Assembly (NCBI GenBank): GCA_017464045.1
Contig: JAFUEG010000050.1
Coordinates: forward strand, 1 to 11,763
DNA length: 11,763 nt
Source of the DNA: Lachnospiraceae bacterium
GTDB lineage: Bacteria; Bacillota_A; Clostridia; Lachnospirales; Lachnospiraceae
Direction: 5' to 3'
In this document: one piece after another, positions 1 through 7,657 of the stretch
Layout of the letters: every line of letters starts with the position of its first letter
How positions within the stretch are numbered: the stretch's first letter is position 1
The notes under the pieces: model-generated
What the model saw: only the letters and a program-made list of their open reading frames with translations
What the model was told of the DNA's origin: nothing
Databases searched by the model: none
Made by a program: the position numbers and the translations under genes

Positions 1-1593
1 ATGTATGATTATGCGGATGTGGTTGTCGCAAGAAGGACTCTTGAAACCATAAGTCCTGATTTTACATTTGCTTCAGACATCATTATGAACAGTGATTTAT
101 CTGATCTTAGATATCTTTTTAAATATGGTGAGTATATAAGTGAAAATGAGACGAAGACAGCAGAGTTTTTAAATAAGCTTTCCGAAAAAGAGGTAAAGGC
201 TATGGCAAGAACTTATGTAGATGGTTTTGTCAACGGTTTTAAGACCATGGGTATAGATATAACTCCTAAAAAGACGGTAAATATCAGATACTCTATCGGT
301 CAGGAGAGAATGGTTAAGTATGCCATAGAAATGTTTGAAGAGCAAGGGCTTAAGTCTGTTATATTCAGATACGCAACAAGTCGTATTAACAGAAAGCTTA
401 CCATAAGAACAGGTTATATATCCACATTTGCCAATCAGCAGTATGAGTATGATCACAGAATGGATGAGGCAATATTTATTGATAAAGCCCTGCTTGAAAG
501 AAAGCTTGAGGTTATAGAAGACACATATAAGAAAAATGAAAAGCTGGCGGCCGAGTATGCAGGTCCGGCAGTTATAGAAACCTTTGGTGAAAATCCTTTT
601 GAGCCTGCATTATGCAATAAATCTATACGGCTTGATGAAAAGCAGCAAAAGCTTTTGCTGGATTATCAGACCAGGTCGGCTCATATAACCAATAAATTTA
701 TACCGAGGGATAAATACAGCTTTACCATAATTGCATATCCGATTCCTGAAATCGGGGAAAACTTTGAGGATATATTTGCAGAGGTTGTAAAGGTAAACAC
801 TCTTGACAACGAAGTCTATAAGGATATACAGGAGCATATAATAAATGAATTAAATAATGCAGAGTATGTTCATGTGCTCGGAACAAACGGCAATAAAACC
901 GACATTAAGGTTATGCTCCATAAGCTTGACAATCCGGATAAGGAAACAAATTTTGATAATTGCCTTGCGGATGTAAATATACCTCTCGGCGAGGTGTTTA
1001 CTTCACCGGTTTTGACAGGTACAAACGGTGTGCTTAATGTAAGCGAGGTATATCTTAATGATTTAAAATATATCAATCTTAATATAGAATTTAAAGACGG
1101 AAAAATGTATAGATATACCTGTGATAACTTTGAAAAGCCGGAGGATAACAAGTCTTTTATAGAAGAAAATCTCATGTTTAATCATGAGACACTGCCTATA
1201 GGAGAATTTGCTATAGGCACCAATACCGTCGCTTATGTGATGGCGAAAAAATTCAACATACTTCGTAAGCTTCCGATACTGATAGTTGAAAAAATGGGTC
1301 CGCATTTTGCGGTTGGTGACACCTGCTACAGCTATAGTGAGGATATGAAATTATATAATCCGGACGGCAAGGAAATAATTGCCAAGGACAATGAGTGTTC
1401 AATACTTAGAAATTCCAAGGATAAGACCGAACAAAAGCAGGCATATTTTAACTGCCATACGGATATTACGATTCCATATGAAGAGATTGGCAGCATCACA
1501 TCGGTTCATCCTAACGGAACAAAGGTGCTTATTATAAAGGACGGACGATTTGTACTTCCGGGTACTGAGATGCTCAATGAAGCATTTGAATAA
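1..1593 (+). CDS. M29-family metallo-aminopeptidase, 5'-partial
   Basis: Probably a cytosolic aminopeptidase of the M29 (AmpS/AmpT) clan, releasing N-terminal residues from peptides with a two-metal centre. The 530 visible residues contain candidates for all six ligands: Glu331 (in GEVFTSP), Glu402 (in IGEFAIG), His435 and Tyr443 (in GPHFAVGDTCY), and His486/Asp488 (in CHTDI). Order and local context match the family, though spacings are somewhat longer. The M29 core seems to begin near residue 93 (VNIRYSIGQ), preceded by a helical segment. Classical M29 enzymes have about 410 residues, but I recall longer clostridial forms of roughly 670. The ATG at base 1 is therefore probably an internal Met, with the true start upstream of the window. 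The stop at 1591-1593 lies 14 nt before the next start, suggesting cotranscription. Family call fairly sure; substrate unknown. Confidence 0.8.
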   Translation: MYDYADVVVARRTLETISPDFTFASDIIMNSDLSDLRYLFKYGEYISENETKTAEFLNKLSEKEVKAMARTYVDGFVNGFKTMGIDITPKKTVNIRYSIGQERMVKYAIEMFEEQGLKSVIFRYATSRINRKLTIRTGYISTFANQQYEYDHRMDEAIFIDKALLERKLEVIEDTYKKNEKLAAEYAGPAVIETFGENPFEPALCNKSIRLDEKQQKLLLDYQTRSAHITNKFIPRDKYSFTIIAYPIPEIGENFEDIFAEVVKVNTLDNEVYKDIQEHIINELNNAEYVHVLGTNGNKTDIKVMLHKLDNPDKETNFDNCLADVNIPLGEVFTSPVLTGTNGVLNVSEVYLNDLKYINLNIEFKDGKMYRYTCDNFEKPEDNKSFIEENLMFNHETLPIGEFAIGTNTVAYVMAKKFNILRKLPILIVEKMGPHFAVGDTCYSYSEDMKLYNPDGKEIIAKDNECSILRNSKDKTEQKQAYFNCHTDITIPYEEIGSITSVHPNGTKVLIIKDGRFVLPGTEMLNEAFE

Positions 1594-1607
1594 AGAGGAG
1601 AGATAAA

Positions 1608-2828
1608 ATGGATAATCAGTTCAATAACGGAAATCAAAATTATGGAGGACAGTTTGATAATCAGCAGCTGCCACCACAAAATTTGCCACCGCAGTATGAT
1701 GTTCAGGCAGGTTATGGACAGCCACAAAATTATCAGCAGCCGGTACAGCCGCAGTATGATATGCAGGCGGGTTATGGACAGCCGCAAAATTATCAGCAGC
1801 CGGTACAGCCACAGTATGATATGCAGGCAGGTTATGGACAGCCGCAAAATTATCAGCAGCCGGCACAGCCACAGTATGATATGCAGACAGGTTATGGACA
1901 ACCACAGTATAACCGTCAGATGCAACCTCAGAATAAACCTAAAAAGCAGACTGCTAAAAATAAAAAATCAGGCGGCAAAATGTCTGTCGGATGGCTTATC
2001 GCTTTGTGTGCATCAATTATTGTAATTATTGTAGGCGTTGCAATTATATGTTTTATTTCTGTTGGAAAGAAAAAACAGATAAAAAATGTTAAAGATGCGA
2101 GCATAAGACTTACCAATGCAAGTTACACAACTACATATGGGGAATTGGTCAACAAGTCTATGGATAATGTGAAGTGGGATTATTTTAAAGAAGACGGAGA
2201 AAAGCTGGTTCAGGTAAAGGGAGATTTTAAGGAACTTGGCTCAGGAAGAAGTATACCGGTGATTATTCAGTTTAATGTGGATGACGGGGTAGAGCTATCG
2301 TGTGTAGCTGTTAATGGAACTGCATATTCGCTTTCTGATTCGGAAAACTTTATATATGAGATGTATGATATGTATTGTGGACAAAGTGATAATCAAGTTA
2401 CGGAAACAAATCCAGATAATTCAACTGAAGAAAAAAATGATACAATTGCGGAAGATGAAACTACTACGGAAATGACATCGGAGATGACAACTGAAGCAAC
2501 GACTCAGGCTGCCACTGAATCGACAACAGAAACAACGACAGAGGCTGAAAAAAAGGAATATATGCTTGAAAACAGCAGTACGGAATATATAACAGCGTCG
2601 GATTTAACAGGTTTTACTGAGGAACAGTGCAGAATTGCGAGAAATGAGATATATGCAAGACATGGAAGAATGTTTGATGATGACGAACTTCAGGCATATT
2701 TTTATTCCTGCTCCTGGTATGTTGGAAGAATTGCACCTTCTGAATTTGATGAGAGTGTGCTAAGTTCTGTAGAAAGGGCTAATCTTGATGTGATTATTGC
2801 ATACGAAAAGGATATGGGCTATCGCTAA
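1608..2828 (+). CDS. Single-pass membrane protein with Q/P/Y-rich repeats and C-terminal YARHG domain
   Basis: A 406-residue protein of unknown function. In order it shows: a low-complexity Asn/Gln/Pro/Tyr-rich N-terminus with 20-residue tandem repeats (about residues 28-101); a Lys-rich basic stretch (about 106-125); one transmembrane helix (about 127-152) followed by KKKQ; a small soluble region; a Thr/Glu-rich linker (about 265-312); and a C-terminal YARHG domain (about 324-398). That domain includes ARNEIYARHGRMF, with Tyr349-Gly353 forming the name-giving motif, and a later SCSWY. YARHG domains are usually extracytoplasmic and thought to act at the cell envelope; no biochemical role is established to my knowledge. 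The basic stretch before the helix gives no signal-peptide cleavage site, so I infer N-in/C-out topology with the repeat tail in the cytosol. Start supported by GAGGAG at 1595-1600, 7 nt before the ATG. It follows the aminopeptidase closely and precedes an amidase, consistent with a cell-wall role. Confidence 0.8.
   Translation: MDNQFNNGNQNYGGQFDNQQLPPQNLPPQYDVQAGYGQPQNYQQPVQPQYDMQAGYGQPQNYQQPVQPQYDMQAGYGQPQNYQQPAQPQYDMQTGYGQPQYNRQMQPQNKPKKQTAKNKKSGGKMSVGWLIALCASIIVIIVGVAIICFISVGKKKQIKNVKDASIRLTNASYTTTYGELVNKSMDNVKWDYFKEDGEKLVQVKGDFKELGSGRSIPVIIQFNVDDGVELSCVAVNGTAYSLSDSENFIYEMYDMYCGQSDNQVTETNPDNSTEEKNDTIAEDETTTEMTSEMTTEATTQAATESTTETTTEAEKKEYMLENSSTEYITASDLTGFTEEQCRIARNEIYARHGRMFDDDELQAYFYSCSWYVGRIAPSEFDESVLSSVERANLDVIIAYEKDMGYR
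1691..1910 (+). repeat. 60-bp in-frame tandem repeat (20-residue unit), about 3.7 copies
   Basis: Units start at 1691, 1751, 1811 and 1871, the last one incomplete. Each unit encodes a variant of QYDMQAGYGQPQNYQQPVQP. Copies differ by only a few single bases (for example GTT/ATG, GCA/GCG and CCG/CCA), which suggests recent duplication or homogenisation. As the period is a multiple of three, copy-number change would alter tail length without breaking the reading frame. There are no spacers, so this is not a CRISPR array. Confidence 0.95.
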
Positions 2829-2856
2829 AGGTATATAAAAATAACAGATATAAGAT

Positions 2857-3828
2857 ATGAAGAATAATAACGAAATTTCAATAAAAGAAAATTTAAAAAT
2901 GAAATGTGGGATAAAGTATAAAAAGATAACTAATATGATTTATGTAGTTTTAACAGGAGTGATAATATTTTTATCTTTATCCGGATGCGGCAAGGATAGA
3001 TCAAAAAAAATAGACGCTGAAAATGATACTGAATTCACTGTAAAAAAAACATCCGAAGCTGATGAAGATACTGCATCTGAAACCACTATGGAAACAGCTT
3101 CTGATACTGATATAGATGATTTGGGTGAAGTAACTGAGATAGATATTATAAAATATGAAGAAGCTACACCTTTTGATGCAGATGCTGACAATAAAAACGG
3201 ATTTGTTGTAGTTATTGATGCGGGACATCAGGCACAGGGTAATTCGGAGAAGGAACCGATAGGTCCGGGAGCTTCGGAAATGAAGGCAAAGGTTTCAAGC
3301 GGTACCAGAGGCGTTTCCTCGGGATTGGCTGAGTATGAGCTTAATCTGATGGTTGCTTTTAAGCTTCGTGATGAACTCACTGAAAGAGGCTATGAGGTTA
3401 TCATGGTCAGGGAAACCAATGATGTAGATATAAGCAACAGTGAAAGGGCGGCTATAGCAAATGATGCCAAGGCAGATGCATTTATAAGAATTCATGCCAA
3501 TGGCTCTGAAAATCAGTCTGTGGAAGGTGCTATGACTATTTGTCAGACTCCTTATAATCCATACAACGGTGAGTATTATGAGAAAAGCCGCGCATTATCA
3601 GACTGTGTTCTGGATAATCTCGTTTTATCGACAGGAGCACATAAGGAGTATGTATGGGAGACCGATACCATGAGTGGCATAAACTGGTGTATGGTGCCTG
3701 TAACGATTGTGGAGATGGGATATATGACCAATCCGAAAGAGGATGAGCTTATGGCAACTGATGAATCCCAAAACACGATTGCCTGTGGTATAGCGGATGG
3801 AATAGACGAGTTTTTGGGTGTAAAGTAG
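2857..3828 (+). CDS. N-acetylmuramoyl-L-alanine amidase (Amidase_3), lipoprotein
   Basis: Predicted zinc hydrolase that cuts the bond between muramic acid and the stem peptide of peptidoglycan. The catalytic domain fills about residues 115-323. It shows the Amidase_3 signature: His124 (IDAGHQ), Glu159 (LAEYELNL) and His213 (RIHANG) as likely zinc ligands, and Glu286 (VEMGYMTNP) as catalytic base. An N-terminal hydrophobic segment ends in LSGC with Cys44 at the lipobox, so the enzyme is likely a lipid-anchored protein outside the membrane. An acidic, Thr/Ser/Glu-rich linker (about 46-110) joins anchor and enzyme. The start is uncertain: ATG 2857 and the in-frame ATG 2899 both have weak upstream sites, and starting at 2899 puts the lipobox Cys at residue 30, a more usual signal length. 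There are no SH3 or other wall-binding domains. It lies 28 nt after the YARHG gene and abuts deoB. Confidence 0.88.
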   Translation: MKNNNEISIKENLKMKCGIKYKKITNMIYVVLTGVIIFLSLSGCGKDRSKKIDAENDTEFTVKKTSEADEDTASETTMETASDTDIDDLGEVTEIDIIKYEEATPFDADADNKNGFVVVIDAGHQAQGNSEKEPIGPGASEMKAKVSSGTRGVSSGLAEYELNLMVAFKLRDELTERGYEVIMVRETNDVDISNSERAAIANDAKADAFIRIHANGSENQSVEGAMTICQTPYNPYNGEYYEKSRALSDCVLDNLVLSTGAHKEYVWETDTMSGINWCMVPVTIVEMGYMTNPKEDELMATDESQNTIACGIADGIDEFLGVK

Positions 3829-3833
3829 GAGGA
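3827..3833 (+). promoter_or_regulatory. Ribosome binding site of deoB
   Basis: AGGAGGA overlaps the TAG stop codon of the amidase gene (3826-3828) and ends 4 nt before the ATG at 3838. A near-consensus site overlapping the upstream stop suggests translational coupling of the amidase and deoB. Confidence 0.8.
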
Positions 3834-3837
3834 ATAT

Positions 3838-5064
3838 ATGGGCAGACGAGTGATTTGGATAGTGCTTGACAGCGCAGGTGCGGGTGAGATGCCTGACGCG
3901 GATAAATATGGGGATGCCGGTGCGGACACTTTTGGACATATTTTAAAAACATTTCCGGATGCGAGATTTGATAATATGTCAAAGCTTGGGCTTTTTAATA
4001 TTGATGGAACAAGCTTTAATAAAAGCATTACAGATGCAGCAAATTATGACAGTGACCCTGAGAGTAAGATAGCAGGCTGTTACGGTAAGGCTTCTGAGAT
4101 GTCAAACGGAAAGGATACCACAACCGGTCACTGGGAGATGATAGGGTTATATACCAAGATAGCATTTCCTACCTATCCGGATGGCTTTCCTAAGGAGATT
4201 ATAGATGAATTTATTGAAAAAACCGGATGTGGAGGTGTCTATGGTAATAAGGTCGCTTCCGGAACTGTTATAATACAGGAATACGGTGATGAGCATATGA
4301 AAACAGGTTATCCGATAGTTTATACATCGGCTGATTCCGTATTTCAGATAGCGGCATCCGAGGAAAAGGTCGGACTTGAGAGGCTATATGAAATGTGTGA
4401 AACTGCCAGAGCGATACTTCAGGGCAGGTACAATGTTGGTCGTGTTATAGCAAGACCTTTTATAACCACGGAAACAGGTTATGAAAGGACTACCAACAGA
4501 CGTGATTATGCTCTTCCACCTGACAGGGATAATGTTCTGGTTCATCTCGAGGAAAAAAACATCAGAACCTATGGGGTCGGAAAAATCGGAGATATATTTG
4601 ACAATGTGGGTATATCGGAAGGTATTCACACAAACGGAAATACAGATGGAATGAACAAAACCATGGAATACATGGAAAAGGTTGATGAGGGACTGATATT
4701 TACAAACCTTGTGGATTTTGATATGAAGTATGGACACAGACGTGATGTGACAGGATACAAAAATGCTCTGGAAGAATTTGATGCATGGCTTGGCGAAAAG
4801 CTTATACCTGCCATGACGGATGATGATATAGTTATAATAAATGCAGACCATGGATGCGACCCGACATTTAAAGGGACCGACCATACCAGAGAGTATATAC
4901 CTGTTCTCATCTATGGCAGGAAATTAAAACAGGGAACTAATCTTGGAATAATTAATTCATTTGCAGATATAGGAAAAACTATTGAAGAATATTTAATCGG
5001 AAACGTAACGACTGATACACATTCCATAGGAGAAAGCTTCCTTGGAAGAATTATTGAGGGGTGA
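3838..5064 (+). CDS. deoB: Phosphopentomutase DeoB
   Basis: Interconverts (deoxy)ribose-1-phosphate and (deoxy)ribose-5-phosphate in the cytosol, linking nucleoside breakdown to central metabolism. At 408 residues it is a little longer than the roughly 390-residue family norm. The alkaline-phosphatase-superfamily metal site is intact: Asp11 (VLDSAGAGEMPDA), Asp295 and His300 (DFDMKYGHRRD), Asp337/His338 (NADHGCDPT) and His349 (GTDHTREY). The spacing of the C-terminal ligands agrees with the pattern I recall from the Bacillus cereus enzyme. The phosphorylated Thr falls in KDTTTGHWEM, within residues 94-96. A strong AGGAGG precedes the ATG. The TGA stop overlaps the following gene's ribosome binding site, and that gene (pdp) supplies its substrate, so the two form a functional pair. 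Confidence 0.97.
   Translation: MGRRVIWIVLDSAGAGEMPDADKYGDAGADTFGHILKTFPDARFDNMSKLGLFNIDGTSFNKSITDAANYDSDPESKIAGCYGKASEMSNGKDTTTGHWEMIGLYTKIAFPTYPDGFPKEIIDEFIEKTGCGGVYGNKVASGTVIIQEYGDEHMKTGYPIVYTSADSVFQIAASEEKVGLERLYEMCETARAILQGRYNVGRVIARPFITTETGYERTTNRRDYALPPDRDNVLVHLEEKNIRTYGVGKIGDIFDNVGISEGIHTNGNTDGMNKTMEYMEKVDEGLIFTNLVDFDMKYGHRRDVTGYKNALEEFDAWLGEKLIPAMTDDDIVIINADHGCDPTFKGTDHTREYIPVLIYGRKLKQGTNLGIINSFADIGKTIEEYLIGNVTTDTHSIGESFLGRIIEG
5056..5061 (+). promoter_or_regulatory. Ribosome binding site fixing the pdp start at 5070
   Basis: GAGGGG ends 8 nt before ATG 5070, whereas the upstream GTG at 5061 overlaps this site and so cannot use it. The site lies across the end of deoB (TGA 5062-5064), implying translational coupling. 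Confidence 0.75.
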
Positions 5065-5069
5065 AGCAC

Positions 5070-6446
5070 ATGAGAATGTATGACCTTATTATGAAAAAGC
5101 GCAACAGGGGAGTACATGATAGGGATGAGATCAGATACATAGTCGAAGGATTTACAAAAGGAGAGATACCTGATTACCAGATGGCTTCATGGCTTATGTG
5201 TGTTTATTTTAACGGTATGACCCGTGAGGAAACCTTAGAGCTTACCAATGCTATGGCTGACAGTGGCGACAGACTTGATCTGTCTAAGATAAACGGAGTT
5301 AAAGTTGATAAACATAGTACCGGCGGAGTTGGCGATAAGACTACATTTATAGTTGCACCGATACTTGCATCGTTGGGTGTACCTATAGCCAAGATGAGCG
5401 GAAGGGGTCTTGGGCACACAGGAGGAACAATTGATAAACTTGAAGCTATAGAGGGTTTTAACGTATCCATATCAGAGGAAGAATTCATAAATAATGTAAA
5501 TATAATTAAGCTTTCTCTGGTGGGACAGACAGGTAATCTTGCACCGGCGGATAAAAAGATATATGCGCTTAGGGATGTGACGGCAGCAGTTGACAGCCTG
5601 CCGCTTATTGCTTCAAGTATAATGAGCAAAAAGCTTGCTGCGGGAGCAGACGTAATAGTTCTTGATGTAAAGTGTGGTTCGGGTGCATTTATGAAGGATG
5701 AAGCTGATGCAAAGGCGCTTGCAAAAACCATGGTGGATATCGGGAACGGAGCAGGAAGAAAAACCTTTGGCATAATAACTGATATGAATGAACCGCTTGG
5801 CTGTAAGGTAGGAAATGCTCTTGAGGTCTATGAGGCTATAGAGGTTTTAAAAATAAAGGACTTAAATAATGTAGATTATGGTATAAAAAGGCTGCTTGAG
5901 GTTTCACTCACACTTGCCGCATATATGCTTATTGGTGCTAAAAATATTAATGATGATAACATGACAGCTTTGGACGGACTAAAGAGTCCTGAAAAGAATT
6001 TGAGCTATGATGAGGCAAGAAAGCTGTGTGAGGAAGCTTTAACAAGTGGGAGAGCACTTGATAAATTTGCGGACTTTGTAGAGGCACAGGGTGGTAATCC
6101 GGATATGATTTATGACCCTGAAAAACTTCCTAAGGCCGAATATATTGTTCCGGTCCATATGGACAAGGAAGGGTATATAGTATCCTGTAAAAACAGTGAG
6201 GTTGGTATGGTAAGTCTTATCCTGGGCGGTGGACGACAGACCAAGGAAAGCAGCATAGATCTTGCTGTTGGTATAGACATCAGAAAGCATATTGGGGAGT
6301 ACATCAAAGAAGATGAGGTTTTTGCTTATATACATTCTGATGATGAAGAGATTATAGATGAGGCAAAAAGAAGGCTTATTGACGCATATGAGATATCTTC
6401 GGAAAGGAAAGAACCTGAGAAGATTATTAAGGCAATTATAGTGTGA
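5070..6446 (+). CDS. pdp: Pyrimidine-nucleoside phosphorylase
   Basis: Catalyses phosphorolysis of uridine, thymidine and deoxyuridine to the free base plus (deoxy)ribose-1-phosphate; cytosolic salvage enzyme, expected homodimer. From ATG 5070 it has 458 residues. The N-terminus MRMYDLI matches the usual start of this family, which supports 5070 over GTG 5061. The phosphate-binding and catalytic loop is KHSTGGVGDKTT (from Lys81, with His82). The family signature SGRGLGHTGGTIDKLE spans residues 110-125, and a GSGAFM motif follows further on. Thymidine phosphorylase (deoA) is the close alternative; length and clostridial context favour Pdp, but substrate range cannot be read from sequence alone. 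It follows deoB directly. No convincing terminator follows it before the next promoter. Confidence 0.95.
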   Translation: MRMYDLIMKKRNRGVHDRDEIRYIVEGFTKGEIPDYQMASWLMCVYFNGMTREETLELTNAMADSGDRLDLSKINGVKVDKHSTGGVGDKTTFIVAPILASLGVPIAKMSGRGLGHTGGTIDKLEAIEGFNVSISEEEFINNVNIIKLSLVGQTGNLAPADKKIYALRDVTAAVDSLPLIASSIMSKKLAAGADVIVLDVKCGSGAFMKDEADAKALAKTMVDIGNGAGRKTFGIITDMNEPLGCKVGNALEVYEAIEVLKIKDLNNVDYGIKRLLEVSLTLAAYMLIGAKNINDDNMTALDGLKSPEKNLSYDEARKLCEEALTSGRALDKFADFVEAQGGNPDMIYDPEKLPKAEYIVPVHMDKEGYIVSCKNSEVGMVSLILGGGRQTKESSIDLAVGIDIRKHIGEYIKEDEVFAYIHSDDEEIIDEAKRRLIDAYEISSERKEPEKIIKAIIV

Positions 6447-6464
6447 TATAATTAAAAAATGATA

Positions 6465-6492
6465 TTGACACTTTTATAAATAGAGTTAAAAT
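6465..6492 (+). promoter_or_regulatory. Sigma-70/SigA-type promoter for the Ig-like repeat protein gene
   Basis: A perfect -35 box TTGACA (6465-6470) is followed after 16 nt by TAAAAT (6487-6492), one mismatch from TATAAT. Transcription would begin near 6499, leaving a short leader before GGAGG (6511-6515) and ATG 6523. It sits in the only sizeable non-coding gap (76 nt) ahead of this gene, in strongly AT-rich DNA. This suggests the gene is expressed separately from the deoB-pdp unit. Confidence 0.7.
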
Positions 6493-6522
6493 AATAGGTA
6501 TATTATATACGGAGGAAGAAAG

Positions 6523-7602
6523 ATGAATGATTATAACAGCTCAGATGATGAAAGTACTACAATTTTAACACAGGACATGTTAGGTGATTCTTTTGGAGAT
6601 AATACTGATAAATTAACCTCTGACATGAAGGAAGAGTTTCAAAATGCAAAAAGAAATGCTATGGTACAGAACAATATACCACCGATGAATCAGGGACAAA
6701 GGCCAATGCAGCAATCACCGATGAATCAGGGGCAAAGACCAATGCAGCAACCACCGATGAATCAGGGACAAAGACCAATGCAGCAGCCACCGATGGGACA
6801 GGGTCAGAGACCAATGCAGCAGCCACCGATGGGACAGGGTCAGAGACCAATGCAGCAGCCACCAATGGGACAGAGTCAGAGACCAATGCAGCAGCCACCG
6901 ATGAATCAGGGACAAAGACCAATGCAGCAATCACCGATGAATCGCGAGCAGGCTGTTTCACAAAAAAACAACCGTCCATCAAACCAATCTAATACTACGA
7001 ATGGTAAAAAAGATAGTAAACCGGTTAAAAAATCGAGTGGAGGTGTAATTGCGTATACTATAATATCTTTGGTCTTGATATGTGGATTAGTGGGATTATG
7101 TGTATGGGGTTATCTTCATTATGATAAAAAAGTTAAAAATTTAAAGAAAGAAAAAGATAATTCTCTTGCTGAAATTGAAACGTTGAAAGCCGATTATGAG
7201 ACTAAGCTTAGTGAAAAAGATACAACAATAGATGATTTAAATACTCAGATTTCAGATGCGCAAAGTGTTTCAGGAAGATATGAGACGATAATTAATTACC
7301 TTAATTCATATGGTACTTCAGGGGGATATCTTGATTACTTTATCTCTGCAAAGGATATTACGTTAAAATCCGGTGAAGAAGCAACCTTTACAATATTTGT
7401 CGAAAATCCGGATAATGGAATTTATTATGAACAGACCAGTTCTGATATTGCATGGATTGAGACAACATCTGAAGCATATGATGGAAATTCCAATATTAAG
7501 GGATTTACTGTTCATGGATTTCAACCGGGTACAGTAACTGTAAGTCTTATTGCTACAGATACTAATGAGATAATTAATCTTACAATTCATGTAGTGGAAT
7601 AA
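6523..7602 (+). CDS. Single-pass membrane protein: Met/Gln/Pro repeats, coiled coil, Ig-like C-terminal domain
   Basis: A 359-residue protein I do not recognise as a named family. It shows: an acidic/polar N-terminus (1-50); seven 12-residue repeats of the type MNQGQRPMQQPP (55-138); a polar Asn/Lys-rich stretch (about 140-172); one transmembrane helix (174-197); a Lys/Glu-rich heptad-like region (about 201-252), probably a coiled coil; and a beta-rich C-terminus (about 270-359). The C-terminus has the feel of a bacterial Ig-like (BIG2-type) domain: SAKDITLKSGEEATFTI, a central IAWIE strand, then GFQPGTVTVSLIA and a final INLTIHVVE. Topology is probably N-in/C-out. GGAGG at 6511-6515 with 7-nt spacing supports the start. 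It has its own promoter and terminator and is thus monocistronic. A structural or sensing role at the envelope is a guess. Confidence 0.8.
   Translation: MNDYNSSDDESTTILTQDMLGDSFGDNTDKLTSDMKEEFQNAKRNAMVQNNIPPMNQGQRPMQQSPMNQGQRPMQQPPMNQGQRPMQQPPMGQGQRPMQQPPMGQGQRPMQQPPMGQSQRPMQQPPMNQGQRPMQQSPMNREQAVSQKNNRPSNQSNTTNGKKDSKPVKKSSGGVIAYTIISLVLICGLVGLCVWGYLHYDKKVKNLKKEKDNSLAEIETLKADYETKLSEKDTTIDDLNTQISDAQSVSGRYETIINYLNSYGTSGGYLDYFISAKDITLKSGEEATFTIFVENPDNGIYYEQTSSDIAWIETTSEAYDGNSNIKGFTVHGFQPGTVTVSLIATDTNEIINLTIHVVE
6685..6936 (+). repeat. 36-bp in-frame tandem repeat, seven full copies
   Basis: Units begin at 6685, 6721, 6757, 6793, 6829, 6865 and 6901; a degenerate eighth starts at 6937. Each encodes M(N/G)Q(G/S)QRPMQQ(P/S)P. 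Units 4 and 5 differ only in their last base, pointing to very recent duplication. Copy-number changes keep the frame. Unlike the 60-bp repeat in the YARHG gene, the unit is Met/Arg-containing and lacks Tyr, so the two arrays are not copies of one another. Confidence 0.95.
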
Positions 7603-7607
7603 TAAAT

Positions 7608-7634
7608 AAAAAACGTGCTTAGGCACGTTTTTTT
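7608..7634 (+). terminator. Strong intrinsic terminator just upstream of atpB
   Basis: Perfect 8-bp stem AAACGTGC (7611-7618) / GCACGTTT (7623-7630) with a TTAG loop. The T run reaches 7634 and the A run before the stem can extend it to 11 bp. This is a classical rho-independent terminator for the Ig-like protein gene. It ends 11 nt before the GGAG of atpB. Confidence 0.92.
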
Positions 7635-7645
7635 GGGAAGAGAAA

Positions 7646-7649
7646 GGAG
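7646..7649 (+). promoter_or_regulatory. Ribosome binding site supporting a TTG start for atpB
   Basis: AAAGGAG (core GGAG 7646-7649) lies 8 nt before TTG 7658. No ATG lies between this site and the first conserved residues, so TTG is the likely initiation codon. Confidence 0.7.
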
Positions 7650-7657
7650 TCTTTAGT

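Noticed and set aside
1691..1910. Repeat array that might be taken for CRISPR
   Set aside because: Copies are directly joined with no unique spacers, and the whole array is in frame within a coding region.
1506..1925. Minus-strand reading frames with repetitive Leu/Ile/His-rich products over the YARHG gene repeats
   Set aside because: They mirror the 60-bp repeat in antisense, have no ribosome binding site, and match no family; the plus strand has a well supported gene.
5061..5069. GTG 5061 as the start of pdp
   Set aside because: It overlaps the ribosome binding site; ATG 5070 gives correct spacing and the family N-terminus MRMYDLI.
6441..6475. Imperfect inverted repeat GTGT...ATAT...ATAT...ACAC after pdp as a terminator
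   Set aside because: The stem is short, interrupted and almost pure A-T, and it overlaps the -35 box of a good promoter; too weak to call.
6659..6982. Minus-strand reading frames rich in Ala/Leu/Val over the 36-bp repeat
   Set aside because: Same reason: an antisense shadow of the Met/Gln/Pro repeat.
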